Numbered from the stretch's first letter, positions 23,917-32,581 are shown. The stretch: 35,128 nucleotides of DNA from Hoeflea sp. (GCF_014359905.1 NZ_JACIYP010000056.1:1-35128), one strand, 5' to 3'. Notes: generated by a model not told the origin, from the sequence alone. Made by a program: numbers and translations.

Positions 23917-24987
23917 ATGAATCACAAGCTAGACGGAGATCGGGAAGAAACAATACTCCGACGTCTTTTGTTTTCCCTCCCCGCTTTCCGTCATGCCGTG
24001 CATGGTCCGACCAGATCCGGCATGATTGCCGGACAGCTCGCTGCGGTGGCGATGACCGCCATGGCCCTGGCGCTGCGGTTCTACCTGGATGGGTTGCTGC
24101 CGCCGGGGTTTCCCTATCTTACCTTCTTCCCGACCGTGGTGATCACCGGCTTTGTCTGGGGCATCTATCCAGGCATCACCGCCGCGGTGTTGTCGGGTCT
24201 GTGCTCCTGGTTCTGGTTCATCCAGCCGTCGGGCAGCTTCGCCCTCGACGGTCAGGCCGCAACCGCGCTGGCATTCTATGTCTTCGTCGTCGCCACGGAC
24301 ATCGGGCTTCTGTTTCTGGCGCTGCGCGCCCTTGGCGCCCAGGTTCGCTCTCACCAGGCGCTAGCCGCGGCGCTGCAGATGCAGAATCTGGTCTCCAAGG
24401 AAGTCGATCATCGTTTGAAGAACCTGATGGCCACCATCAACAGCCTGATTTCCATGCTGCAGAAGCATGCCACGACCCCGAGGGAACTCGCCGATCAGTT
24501 GCGTCAGAGGGTCAACGCCTTGAGCAACTCCATCGGATTGCTCCGCGGCGCCGCGGAGGGAGAACCGATCTCCATGAGAAAGGTGATTCTCTCGGCCCTG
24601 GAGCCTTTGGGCCTGTCGGACCGCAGTCGCCTGACGCTGGAAGGGCCGGAGGTGACCATCAGTTCAAACGGATTCATTCCCCTCAATCTCATCCTGCATG
24701 AATTGGGAACCAATTCGCTCAAGCACGGCGCCTTCAGCAACCAGTCGGGCGTGCTCCGCCTCTCCTGGACTATTGCCGAGCAGCAGGACGAAAAGACCAT
24801 GCTGAATTTCGTATGGGTCGAAAGATCAGGCCCGGCGGCAACCCCTCCCGAGCGCACCGGCTTCGGCACCGAGTTGCTGACCCGGATGAGCCGGGTGCTG
24901 GGCGGCGCATGCGAGTTCATGTTCGATGCGGAAGGGCTGACCGCGAATATATCCATGGCGTCGCTGTCCGTGCTCGACGATCATTGA
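23917..24987 (+). CDS. HWE/HisKA_2 sensor histidine kinase with DUF4118-like membrane domain
   Basis: A 356-residue membrane histidine kinase. Residues 36-141 form about four helices resembling the DUF4118 module of KdpD (FPYLTFFPTVVITGFVWGIYPG). A short linker leads to the HisKA_2 box KEVDHRLKNLMATINSLISM, with phospho-acceptor His165. The ATPase domain has LILHELGTNSLKHGA (N-box) and GFGTELLTRMSR. The HRxKN pattern places it in the HWE/HisKA_2 group common in rhizobia. No response regulator is adjacent, so it is an orphan. Its 3' end overlaps the convergent ACR3 gene by 7 bp. The stimulus is unknown. Confidence 0.9.
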   Translation: MNHKLDGDREETILRRLLFSLPAFRHAVHGPTRSGMIAGQLAAVAMTAMALALRFYLDGLLPPGFPYLTFFPTVVITGFVWGIYPGITAAVLSGLCSWFWFIQPSGSFALDGQAATALAFYVFVVATDIGLLFLALRALGAQVRSHQALAAALQMQNLVSKEVDHRLKNLMATINSLISMLQKHATTPRELADQLRQRVNALSNSIGLLRGAAEGEPISMRKVILSALEPLGLSDRSRLTLEGPEVTISSNGFIPLNLILHELGTNSLKHGAFSNQSGVLRLSWTIAEQQDEKTMLNFVWVERSGPAATPPERTGFGTELLTRMSRVLGGACEFMFDAEGLTANISMASLSVLDDH

Positions 24988-26066
24988 GCCTTGTTGCCGG
25001 GCCCGCGGGGTCGCACGGCGGCGGTTGCACGGCGGCCGAGCGCCGGTGATATCTCGTACCAGTCCCTGGACCGGTTGACGACCGCCACGAGCGACAGCAT
25101 GACCGGCACCTCGATCAGCACCCCGACCACGGTGGCGAGCGCGGCGCCGGAATTGAAGCCGAACAGGCTGATCGCAACGGCCACCGCCAGTTCGAAGAAG
25201 TTGCTGGCCCCGATAAGCGCCGAAGGCCCGGCAATCACATGGGTTTCGCCCACAACGCGGTTGGCGAGGTAGCCGATGCCGAAAATCACATAGGTCTGGA
25301 TGATGATCGGCACCGACAACAAGACGATGATGATCGGCTGGGCCAGGATCGCCTGGCCCTGGAACGCAAACAGCACCACAAGCGTTGCCAGGAGCGCCAG
25401 GATCGACAGCGGTTGCAGTTTCGAAAGCAGTCCCTGAAGCGCTGCCTCGCCGCCTGTTGCCAGAAGCCGGCTCCGCAGTATCTGAGCGATGATCACGGGA
25501 ACGACGATATAGAGCGCCACCGACAGCATCAGGGTTTCCCACGGCACCGTGATTGCCGAAATGCCAAGCAGCAGCGCCACGATCGGGGCAAAGGCGAACA
25601 CCATCACCAGGTCATTGACGGTCACCTGACTCAGCGTGAACAGCGGATCGCCCCTGGTCAGGTTGCTCCAGACGAAGACCATGGCCGTGCAGGGCGCAGC
25701 CCCCAGCAGGATCAGGCCTGCGATATAGCTGTTGATCTGGTCGCCGGGCAGATAGGGCACGAACAGCCAGCCGATGAAGACCCAGGCCAGCACCGCCATG
25801 GTGAACGGCTTGATCGCCCAGTTGACGACAAGCGTGACCGAGATGCCGCGCCAGTGTTGGCCCACCTGCCCCAGCGAGCCGAAATCGATCTTGACCAGCA
25901 TGGGAATGATCATCAGCCAGATCAGCACCGCGACGGGCAGATTGACACTGGCGATCTCGGCGGACCCGATCAGCTGGAAGAAGGCCGGGAAGAGATGGCC
26001 GAGAGCGATGCCCCCACCGATGCACAGCGCCACCCAGAGCGTCAGGTACCGTTCAAATGTCGACAT
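24981..26066 (-). CDS. acr3: ACR3-family arsenite exporter
   Basis: A 361-residue, ten-helix transporter of the ACR3 (BASS-related) family. The conserved LGAAPCTAMVFVWSNL segment holds Cys126, needed for As(III) transport in characterised members. GASNFFELAVAVAISLFG and VGVLIEVPVMLSLV are also family hallmarks. It expels As(III) (and perhaps Sb(III)) using the proton gradient. AGGAGTAGG just upstream supports the start at 26066. No arsR, arsC or arsH is in view, which is unusual because ACR3 genes are normally clustered with arsR. An 18-of-22 palindrome upstream may be its operator. Confidence 0.93.
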   Translation of the reverse strand: MSTFERYLTLWVALCIGGGIALGHLFPAFFQLIGSAEIASVNLPVAVLIWLMIIPMLVKIDFGSLGQVGQHWRGISVTLVVNWAIKPFTMAVLAWVFIGWLFVPYLPGDQINSYIAGLILLGAAPCTAMVFVWSNLTRGDPLFTLSQVTVNDLVMVFAFAPIVALLLGISAITVPWETLMLSVALYIVVPVIIAQILRSRLLATGGEAALQGLLSKLQPLSILALLATLVVLFAFQGQAILAQPIIIVLLSVPIIIQTYVIFGIGYLANRVVGETHVIAGPSALIGASNFFELAVAVAISLFGFNSGAALATVVGVLIEVPVMLSLVAVVNRSRDWYEISPALGRRATAAVRPRGPGNKAQ

Positions 26067-26205
26067 GTCCTACTCCTGTTCCTCAAGGGTGCTGACCGAG
26101 ACAAACGGCCCGTTTCGAAAGGTCAGCCTGCAAGCGATCGATCCGGTGGCGCCGGGACCGGGATCATGGCACATGAACCCGCATGACCGGGCCGGTGAAT
26201 TCATT

Positions 26206-26227
26206 TCGATAAATCATGATATCTCGA
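26206..26227. promoter_or_regulatory. 22-bp imperfect palindrome between acr3 and fumarase
   Basis: The 22-bp stretch begins TCGATAAATC and ends GATATCTCGA; 18 of 22 positions are palindromic. It is AT-rich within a GC-rich gap (26067-26342) between divergent genes, 140 bases from the acr3 start. The composition recalls ArsR-type operators. No arsR gene is visible, so the binding protein is unknown. Confidence 0.4.
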
Positions 26228-26342
26228 CTTATTCAAGGGCCGCCGTCTTCCTGTCGCAGATACCGCAATTGCAATTGGCTGGCCTTCATCCTAAGACCCG
26301 TCATCACACATCAGCGGCATCAGTCGACCGGAAAGGCATCCC

Positions 26343-27950
26343 GTGGCAAACGATCTCTTCCCTCTTGGACCCGACACCACCCCGTGGAGAAAACTGACCG
26401 GCAAGCATGTCGGCGTCGAGAGCTTTCGTGGCCAGGACATCCTGACCGTCGAGACCGACGGACTGCGGTTGCTGGCCGAGGCCGCGTTCGGCGACATCAA
26501 CCATCTGCTCAGGCCCGCTCACCTGAAGCAGCTGGTGGCGATCCTGGACGATCCGGAGGCCACCGAGAACGACCGTTTTGTCGCCCTCGATCTACTCAAG
26601 AACGCCAATATTTCCGCCGGCGGCGTGCTGCCGATGTGCCAGGATACCGGCACCGCCATCATCATGGCCAAGAAGGGCCGCAGGGTCTGGACCGAGGGCG
26701 GCGACTACGAGGCCTTGGCGGGCGGCGTGCGCGACGCCTATGAACGGCGCAACCTGCGCTATTCGCAACTGGCGCCGCTGTCGATGTTCGAGGAGAAGAA
26801 CACCAAGACCAACCTTCCCGCCCAGATCGACATCTACGAGGAAGGCGAGGACGCCTACGATTTCCTGTTTGTCGCCAAGGGCGGCGGCTCGGCCAACAAG
26901 ACCTTTCTTTTCCAGGGCACGCCCTCGCTGCTCACCCACGACCGCATGATCGAGTTCCTGCGCGAAAAGATCCTCACGCTCGGCACCGCCGCTTGCCCGC
27001 CCTACCATCTGGCCATCGTCATCGGCGGCACCTCGGCGGAAATGAACCTCAAGACCGTCAAGCTGGCTTCCACCAAATATCTCGACGAGCTGCCCACCAG
27101 CGGGTCGGACTCGGGCCACGCCTTCCGCGATCTGGAGATGGAGGCGGAAGTCCACAAGCTCACCCAGCAGATGGGCGTGGGCGCCCAGTTCGGCGGCAAG
27201 TATTTCTGTCACGACGTGCGCGTCATCAGGCTGCCGCGCCATGGCGCATCGCTGCCGATCGGGCTCGGCGTCTCCTGCTCGGCCGACCGCCAGGCCAAGG
27301 GCAGGATCACCAAGGACGGAATCTTCCTGGAGCAGCTCGAGACAGAGCCGTCCAAATACCTGCCGGATATCGACGAGGCAAAGCTCTCGGAACATGTGGT
27401 CAGGATCGATCTCAACCGGCCGATGAGCGAAATCCTCGCAGAGTTGTCCAAGCACCCGATCAAGACCCAGCTCTCGCTGAGCGGTTCGATCATCGTCGCG
27501 CGTGACCTGGCTCACGCCAAGATCCGCGCTCGGCTGGAAGCGGGCGAACCCATGCCCGAATACTTCAAGAACCACCCGATCTATTATGCCGGACCGGCCA
27601 AGACGCCCGAAGGCTACGCCTCGGGCTCCTTCGGCCCGACCACGGCGGGACGAATGGATTCCTATGTCGACCAGTTCCAGTCCTTCGGTGGCTCCATGGT
27701 GATGCTGGCCAAGGGCAACCGGTCACGTACGGTGCGCGAGGCCTGCGCCAGTCATGGCGGGTTCTATCTGGGCTCCATCGGCGGCCCGGCGGCCCGGCTG
27801 GCGCAGGATTGCATCAAGAAGGTCGAGATCGAGGAATACCCTGAACTGGGCATGGAAGCGATCTGGCGGATCGAAGTCGAAAATTTCCCCGCCTTCATTG
27901 TGATCGACGACAAGGGCAATGATTTCTTCAAGGAACTGAACCTGGGATAA
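26343..27950 (+). CDS. fumA: Fumarate hydratase, class I (iron-sulfur)
   Basis: A 535-residue class I fumarase, catalysing reversible hydration of fumarate to malate in the TCA cycle. The three cysteines for the oxygen-sensitive [4Fe-4S] cluster are visible: C99 in LPMCQDTG, C218 in TAACPPYH and C312 in GVSCSADRQ. The C-terminal beta domain contains [16 protein letters not shown] and the catalytic-region [20 protein letters not shown]. Start is GTG 26343 with GGAAAGG 6 bases upstream; the N-terminus is a few residues shorter than in some homologues. It is monocistronic and divergent from acr3. Confidence 0.95.
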   Translation: MANDLFPLGPDTTPWRKLTGKHVGVESFRGQDILTVETDGLRLLAEAAFGDINHLLRPAHLKQLVAILDDPEATENDRFVALDLLKNANISAGGVLPMCQDTGTAIIMAKKGRRVWTEGGDYEALAGGVRDAYERRNLRYSQLAPLSMFEEKNTKTNLPAQIDIYEEGEDAYDFLFVAKGGGSANKTFLFQGTPSLLTHDRMIEFLREKILTLGTAACPPYHLAIVIGGTSAEMNLKTVKLASTKYLDELPTSGSDSGHAFRDLEMEAEVHKLTQQMGVGAQFGGKYFCHDVRVIRLPRHGASLPIGLGVSCSADRQAKGRITKDGIFLEQLETEPSKYLPDIDEAKLSEHVVRIDLNRPMSEILAELSKHPIKTQLSLSGSIIVARDLAHAKIRARLEAGEPMPEYFKNHPIYYAGPAKTPEGYASGSFGPTTAGRMDSYVDQFQSFGGSMVMLAKGNRSRTVREACASHGGFYLGSIGGPAARLAQDCIKKVEIEEYPELGMEAIWRIEVENFPAFIVIDDKGNDFFKELNLG

Positions 27951-28109
27951 GCGCGTTTTGGTGTATTTTACTCTCAAAATCGCAAGGTTCCAGCATGTCT
28001 GCAACCCCGAATAGAGGCGCGCAACTCTTCTGCGGTTAACAATTCCCAAACAATTATCCCGTAATATGCCCCGGAGAAAATGATAGAACGCTTCGCTTGG
28101 GGACGGAAG

Positions 28110-29180
28110 ATGTCAGCTGCTGCTGCGAACAAGGTCCAGACACTGGACACGGCGACAATGGTTCTTGCGACTATGCGCCGGCGCGGGATCTCAGGTCTCC
28201 CGCGCAATTACGAACTGGTCTATGAAGCCCTCAACGCCTCGAATGCGCGCCTGACCCGGGATTTCGAAAATCTCGGGCGCAATCCCGGGCAGGACGATCT
28301 CGATGCGCTGGGCAAACTGCATTTCCCGCACCATCATCGCAGCGGCATGGTGGAAGGCGCACATGACAGGATCTCCGGTGAACTGGAGGGCATGCTGCGC
28401 CTGCTCAAGCAGGAGCAATCCTCGCTTGAGAGCTATTCCAAACTGCTGGGAGAGACCTACAATCGCATTTCCAGCAAAAGCGCCTCGAGCGCGGACATCC
28501 TGTCGAGCGTCATCGGTGTGTTGAGCAACGCCACCGGCGACACCATGGAGAAGGGCAAGATCGTTGTCGGGCACATGGTCGAACGCGCCCGCGAGATGGA
28601 GCAGGTCAGGCTCGAACTTGACGAGTACAAGCGGATCGCCAACACCGATCCGCTGACGCGCCTGTCCAACCGCCGCGCGTTCGACGAGATGCTCTCGAAC
28701 ATGTACAACAACCCGCGCGAGGCGATGTATTATTCGCTGATCATGGCGGACATCGATCATTTCAAGCAATTCAACGACACCTACGGCCACCCGGTCGGCG
28801 ACCGGGTTCTGGGCGTTGTCGCAGCCGTGATGAAAAGCACCGTGCGCAAGGACGTGTTCGTCGCCCGCACCGGCGGCGAGGAGTTTGCCGTGGTTCTCAA
28901 GGATACGAACCTGGACGTCACCATGGAGATTGCCGAGCGCATCCGCCGGGCCATTGAGGCGACGCCGCTGAAGAACCAGAAGACCGGGGTGAATTACGGC
29001 CCGCTGACCCTGTCGCTGGGCATATGCATGGCCAGCGACGCGGCAAGCGCCGAAGAGCTTTACAACAAGGCCGACGTGGCTCTCTACACAGCCAAGAACG
29101 CAGGACGTAACCAGATTTATGTCTACGATCCGGATATCAACCAGGATTTCGAAAAGAACTGGGCGATTTACAGGTCTTGA
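28110..29180 (+). CDS. GGDEF-domain diguanylate cyclase
   Basis: A protein of about 356 residues (366 if ATG 28080 is used, whose GGAG lies only 3 bases away; GGGGA before 28110 is better placed). The N-terminal ~170 residues are helical with no recognised domain (VLATMRRRGISGLPRNYELVYEALN, then a coiled segment). The C-terminal GGDEF domain begins NTDPLTRLSNRRAFDEML and has an intact RTGGEEF active site, so it should make cyclic-di-GMP. The inhibitory I-site (RxxD) reads RKDV, so product inhibition may be weak. There is no transmembrane helix, so it is cytoplasmic. The signal is unknown. Confidence 0.92.
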   Translation: MSAAAANKVQTLDTATMVLATMRRRGISGLPRNYELVYEALNASNARLTRDFENLGRNPGQDDLDALGKLHFPHHHRSGMVEGAHDRISGELEGMLRLLKQEQSSLESYSKLLGETYNRISSKSASSADILSSVIGVLSNATGDTMEKGKIVVGHMVERAREMEQVRLELDEYKRIANTDPLTRLSNRRAFDEMLSNMYNNPREAMYYSLIMADIDHFKQFNDTYGHPVGDRVLGVVAAVMKSTVRKDVFVARTGGEEFAVVLKDTNLDVTMEIAERIRRAIEATPLKNQKTGVNYGPLTLSLGICMASDAASAEELYNKADVALYTAKNAGRNQIYVYDPDINQDFEKNWAIYRS

Positions 29181-29374
29181 TTGGTGAGAATTCACGCGAC
29201 CTGAGCGGGCTTTTCTTGCAGAAAATCGCCGAAAAAACCCTGCCACACGTCGCCACAATTCGGCCATGATGCTGGACACATGAGCACGAAGCAGATACCG
29301 ATTAAGGCCAGACGGTCGAACGTGGACCAGCGTCAGGCCCGATTGTGTTTCAACCATAGCCCCGGGACCCCGAC

Positions 29375-29995
29375 ATGAAACGCCTGATTTCCTCCGCATT
29401 CCTCGCCCTTTGCCTGATGGCGCCGGCGGCCGCTCAAGCCCAGCCGGCAGGACAGTCCTCATCGGAGTCAAAATCTCTGCTGCAGATCCTGTTTCCGCCT
29501 TCGGATAACTACAGCAAGTTTCGCCGCTCGGATAAGTCGCCGATCAAGCGCAAGGTGATTTCCTTCAAGGAAAACCACCCTGTTGGCACCATCATCATCG
29601 ATACGTCCGACCGTCGGCTCTACCACGTGATCAAGCCCGGCAAGGCGACGGCCTATGGCATCGGCGTTGGCCGCGAGGGTTTCACATGGCAGGGCCAGAA
29701 CAAAATCACCCGCAAGGCCGAATGGCCGGGCTGGACCCCGCCGCAGGTGATGCGCGACCGGGTCAAGCGCCAGGAAGGCCGCGTGCTTCCCGCCTATATG
29801 GAAGGCGGCCCCGAAAATCCGCTCGGCGCCCGCGCGCTCTATATCGGCTCCACCATCTATCGCATCCACGGCACCAACCAGCCCTGGACCATCGGCCAGG
29901 CAATGTCGTCGGGATGCATCCGCATGGCCAATGAAGACGTGATCGACCTCTACAACAAGGCCAATGTCGGCACCAAGGTGATCGTGCGCCAGTAA
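29375..29995 (+). CDS. Small periplasmic L,D-transpeptidase (ErfK/YkuD)
   Basis: A 206-residue secreted L,D-transpeptidase. The signal peptide (RLISSAFLALCLMAPAAAQA) ends near residue 22. The YkuD domain starts at about 70 (VGTIIIDTSDRRLYHVI). It has GKATAYGIGVGREGF and IHGTNQPWTIGQAMSSGCIRM, with His165 and catalytic Cys181. It probably cross-links peptidoglycan or anchors outer-membrane proteins to it, as several such enzymes do in Rhizobiales. It differs in architecture from the YcbB-type enzyme at 20883-22763. It is followed by a strong intrinsic terminator. Confidence 0.94.
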   Translation: MKRLISSAFLALCLMAPAAAQAQPAGQSSSESKSLLQILFPPSDNYSKFRRSDKSPIKRKVISFKENHPVGTIIIDTSDRRLYHVIKPGKATAYGIGVGREGFTWQGQNKITRKAEWPGWTPPQVMRDRVKRQEGRVLPAYMEGGPENPLGARALYIGSTIYRIHGTNQPWTIGQAMSSGCIRMANEDVIDLYNKANVGTKVIVRQ

Positions 29996-30024
29996 AACCA
30001 ACAGATCATCAAGAGAGAGAGTAC

Positions 30025-30051
30025 AAACCGGCCGCATTGGCCGGTTTTTTT
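30025..30051. terminator. Rho-independent terminator (bidirectional)
   Basis: AAACCGGCC at 30025-30033 pairs with GGCCGGTTT at 30039-30047 around a 5-nt loop. The T-run 30045-30051 follows on the + strand, and TTTG follows on the minus strand. It separates the L,D-transpeptidase from the convergent flavoprotein gene, whose stop is 2 bases away. Confidence 0.9.
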
Positions 30052-30052
30052 G

Positions 30053-30661
30053 TTACCACATGCTGTTTTTCGCCCTTTCGGGCCAGTCCCGGTCATAGCT
30101 GTGGCTGTCGAAATCCTGGCTGAGCTCCCTGAGCAGGGTCCCCGCGCTCGGCACCGCATCAGCGCCGGGCCATGCTTCGGGGTCCCACAATCTTGCTCGC
30201 ATCAAGGCCCGGGCGCACTGGAAATAGACCTCGCCGATGCTGATCACGATCGCCGAGCGCGGCGGCTTTCCGTCCATCGCAAGGCTTTGCAGCAAGTCCG
30301 GATCGACCGAGATCTGCGCGCGGCCGTTCACCCTCAGCGTCGTGTTGGATCCGGGGATCAGGAACAGCAGCCCAACCCGGCTGTCGCGCACGATGTTCCT
30401 GAGCGAATCGATCCGGTTGTTGCCGCGCCGATCGGGAACAACCAGGGTGTAGTCGTCCTTGATGGTGACCGCCTGCCCGGGATCGCCGCGTGGCGAGCAA
30501 TCGAGCCCCTCCGGCCCTGAGGTCGCCAGCGCCATCAGGGGCGACGCCTCGATCACCCGGCGGTACCCGTCCGTCAGCCTGGCGCTGACCTTGATCACAG
30601 AGGCGTCCGACGTCTGCCCGTAGATTGCCTCCAGTTCGGCAATCGAGGTGATGATGCTCAT
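30053..30661 (-). CDS. PPOX-class FMN-binding flavoprotein (MSMEG_1061-like)
   Basis: A 202-residue protein of the pyridoxamine 5'-phosphate oxidase-like split-barrel family. RRVIEASPLMALATSGPEGLDCSPRGDPG and LVVPDRRGNNRIDSLRNIVRDSRVGLLFLIPG match the flavin-binding fold of the MSMEG_1061 subgroup. The substrate of this subgroup is not established. The ATG shares an ATGA overlap with the upstream hydrolase stop (30658-30661), with GGAGG in the hydrolase 3' end, so the two are translationally coupled. Probably a cytoplasmic oxidoreductase. Confidence 0.88.
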   Translation of the reverse strand: MSIITSIAELEAIYGQTSDASVIKVSARLTDGYRRVIEASPLMALATSGPEGLDCSPRGDPGQAVTIKDDYTLVVPDRRGNNRIDSLRNIVRDSRVGLLFLIPGSNTTLRVNGRAQISVDPDLLQSLAMDGKPPRSAIVISIGEVYFQCARALMRARLWDPEAWPGADAVPSAGTLLRELSQDFDSHSYDRDWPERAKNSMW

Positions 30662-31644
30662 GCCAGCCTCCGGGGTCTCCCGTCTTCACTGCAATCCAAC
30701 CTAGGGATTTCCTTGGTGGTGGGAAGCGGCAAATCGACGATTCTGCGGCAGTCGGCCTCCCCGCCGGCAAATTCCGCCACCAATGATGTGACCTCGCCAG
30801 CTGAAACAATGCGCCTGTGGCCGGAGCCGTTGGCGCGCACCAGCCTGACATGCGGCCCGAGCCGCGCCAGCGCCTCTGCATTAGAGAACGCGACCTCCTT
30901 GTCGTCCTCGGCATGAATGACCAGCATCGGCAACCTGACGCCATGGAACATCCGGTCGGCGCGGAATTCCGACAAGGGCCGCCCGGCAACCCGCAGCAAC
31001 TGCCGTTCGAAGGCGCTTTGCGCAGCAGCGCCGAGCCCCAGCAGCCGGCCGAGCCAGTGGAACACGTCGGCGATGTCGGAGGGCGCTGCGATGGTGACGA
31101 TGCGGTCCGGCATCCGTCGCCGGACATGCAGGATCGCCCCCGCCGCCGCAGCCATCACGGAAGGCCCGCCAAAGGAGTGGCCGACAAAGGTGCCGAACGG
31201 GCCGTGCTGGCGCCAGGCCGCGTCGATCGCCTCCACCGCCTTGCCCAGATGCAGCACGCGCCCGGTGGAGGCGCCGTGGCCGGGAAGATCGAGACAGACC
31301 GCCGTGTGCCCGCGCGCCACCAGCGCATCGGCCATCGCCACCATGTGATCGCTGCGCGACCGGTATCCATGCACCAGCAGAACCCGCTCGCCGGTGTCGT
31401 TTTCCGGCGCCGGACGAAACACGTGGGTGGCGACGACGCTGCCGGGAATCACCAGGCGCACCGTCTCGCTTGCGGCCATGCGGGCGCTGGCCTTTTCGAG
31501 CGCGAGGCGTTCCTTCTCGCTCTGCGGCTTGACGGAGCGGGTGCGGCAGAACAGCCAGAACGCCAGTTCTCCAGCCTTTTCAGGCGATTGGGCGGCAATC
31601 ACCCGGAACGCCGCGCGGGTGACCTTTTCGACAAGAGATGCCAT
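30658..31644 (-). CDS. Alpha/beta hydrolase
   Basis: A 328-residue alpha/beta-hydrolase from ATG 31644, with AGGAA about 9 bases upstream; a longer frame to 31821 would pass through the divergent MarR start and is rejected. Oxyanion region LLVHGYRSRSDH, CLDLPGHGAS, nucleophile elbow FVGHSFGG, acid in VIHAEDDKEV and His in NGSGHRRIV form a complete catalytic set. The N-terminal 100 residues are helical. It is coupled to the flavoprotein gene and divergent from a MarR regulator 45 bp away. The substrate is unknown; an ester or lipid is possible. Confidence 0.88.
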   Translation of the reverse strand: MASLVEKVTRAAFRVIAAQSPEKAGELAFWLFCRTRSVKPQSEKERLALEKASARMAASETVRLVIPGSVVATHVFRPAPENDTGERVLLVHGYRSRSDHMVAMADALVARGHTAVCLDLPGHGASTGRVLHLGKAVEAIDAAWRQHGPFGTFVGHSFGGPSVMAAAAGAILHVRRRMPDRIVTIAAPSDIADVFHWLGRLLGLGAAAQSAFERQLLRVAGRPLSEFRADRMFHGVRLPMLVIHAEDDKEVAFSNAEALARLGPHVRLVRANGSGHRRIVSAGEVTSLVAEFAGGEADCRRIVDLPLPTTKEIPRLDCSEDGRPRRLA

Positions 31645-31661
31645 AGTGGATTTCCTGATCG

Positions 31662-31696
31662 GTTCAACTATGAACAGAATTGTACAACCATGAACA
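31662..31696. promoter_or_regulatory. Candidate MarR operator region
   Basis: The gap between the divergent starts (31645-31689) holds GTTCA-N4-TGAAC (31662-31675), the palindrome TTGTACAA (31680-31687) and two near-identical 12-mers, CAACTATGAACA (31665-31676) and CAACCATGAACA (31685-31696), 20 bp apart or about two helical turns. Repeated symmetric motifs in so short a divergent gap suggest MarR binding sites covering both promoters. Confidence 0.55.
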
Positions 31697-32190
31697 AAAA
31701 TCAAGCCCTCCCCTGGGAGAACCCGCGCTTTCGCAACTGGATTGCGGTTGGACGAGCCTGTCAGGTGATGGGGCTGACGCTGGCGCGCGCGCTTCAGCCG
31801 CTCGACCTCAAGCCGCCGCATCTCGACATTCTGGTCAATCTGTTCCGCACGCCGGGCATATCCCAGCAGGATCTGGCCGACAAGCTTCTGGTGGGGCGCT
31901 CCAACCTGTCGATGCTGCTGCCGCAGCTGGAAAAGCGCGGCCTGATCGTCCGGCGCGGCGACGCCAGGGACCGGCGCATCCTGCGGCTGGAACTGACGCC
32001 GGAAGGCATAGGCCTGACCGAAGAGGCGATCATCATCCAGTCCGCCCTGATTGACCGGACCATGAAAACCGCGAGCGCTGAAGAGTGCGATCTCGTCGGC
32101 GACGTGATGCTGCGTATCATCTCGGAATTGACCGGGACCGGTGATGACGAGTCGGTCGATGCCGCGGAGCCTGAGCGCAAGCGGGGCTGA
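31690..32190 (+). CDS. MarR-family transcriptional regulator
   Basis: A 166-residue winged-helix MarR regulator. The DNA-binding part is ISQQDLADKLLVGRSNLSMLLPQLEKRGLI, followed by the wing RRGDARDRRILRLELTPEG. The start at 31690 follows family length; upstream in-frame sequence belongs to the divergent hydrolase. It lies 45 bp from the hydrolase start, so it probably represses the hydrolase-flavoprotein pair and itself, released by a small aromatic or lipophilic ligand as in most MarR proteins. The acidic and charged C-terminal tail is not conserved in the family. Confidence 0.92.
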   Translation: MNKNQALPWENPRFRNWIAVGRACQVMGLTLARALQPLDLKPPHLDILVNLFRTPGISQQDLADKLLVGRSNLSMLLPQLEKRGLIVRRGDARDRRILRLELTPEGIGLTEEAIIIQSALIDRTMKTASAEECDLVGDVMLRIISELTGTGDDESVDAAEPERKRG

Positions 32191-32215
32191 ACGGCCGGTC
32201 CGCCGGTGTGCCCGC

Positions 32216-32581
32216 TCAGGTCCGGCTCATACCCTTGTCGGCGAGCTCGGCAATGTACTCGGCCCAGCGCGCGTCCTTCTCGGCGCCGAGTTCGGACAGG
32301 AACGCCCAGGTGAAGATGCCTGTGTCATGACCATCGTCAAATGACAGCCGCACCGCGTAATTGCCGACCGGCAGGACCTTGGCGATGGTCACCCCGGCCT
32401 TGCCGCCCACCGTCACCCGCTGCGCCGGCGAGTGCCCCTGCACTTCCGCCGAAGGTGAGCGGACGCGGAGCAGTTCGGCCTCGATGGCGTAGCTGCGCCC
32501 GTCGGTGAAACTGACGGTCAGCGTCTTTCGGTCGGGCGACACGCGCAGTTCCTTCGGCCATGCCGCTCTGTGATCAGTCAT
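32216..32581 (-). CDS. DUF971 (GBBH-like N-terminal domain) protein
   Basis: A 121-residue single-domain protein of the DUF971 family, similar to the N-terminal domain of gamma-butyrobetaine hydroxylase. WPKELRVSPDRKTLTVSFTDGRSYAIEAELLRVRSPSAEVQGHSP and FDDGHDTGIFTWAFL are diagnostic. Free-standing DUF971 proteins have been linked to iron-sulfur cluster factors such as Mrp/ApbC. The start 32581 is fixed by GGGAGGG 8 bases upstream; a longer frame to 32770 would overlap moaA. It is divergent from moaA (163-bp gap), an enzyme with two Fe-S clusters, which fits such a link but does not prove it. Confidence 0.9.
   Translation of the reverse strand: MTDHRAAWPKELRVSPDRKTLTVSFTDGRSYAIEAELLRVRSPSAEVQGHSPAQRVTVGGKAGVTIAKVLPVGNYAVRLSFDDGHDTGIFTWAFLSELGAEKDARWAEYIAELADKGMSRT

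Noticed and set aside
27951..28079. GCGTTTTG/CAAAATCGC stem after the fumarase gene as terminator
   Set aside because: The pairing needs a bulge and a 14-nt loop, and no T-tract follows.
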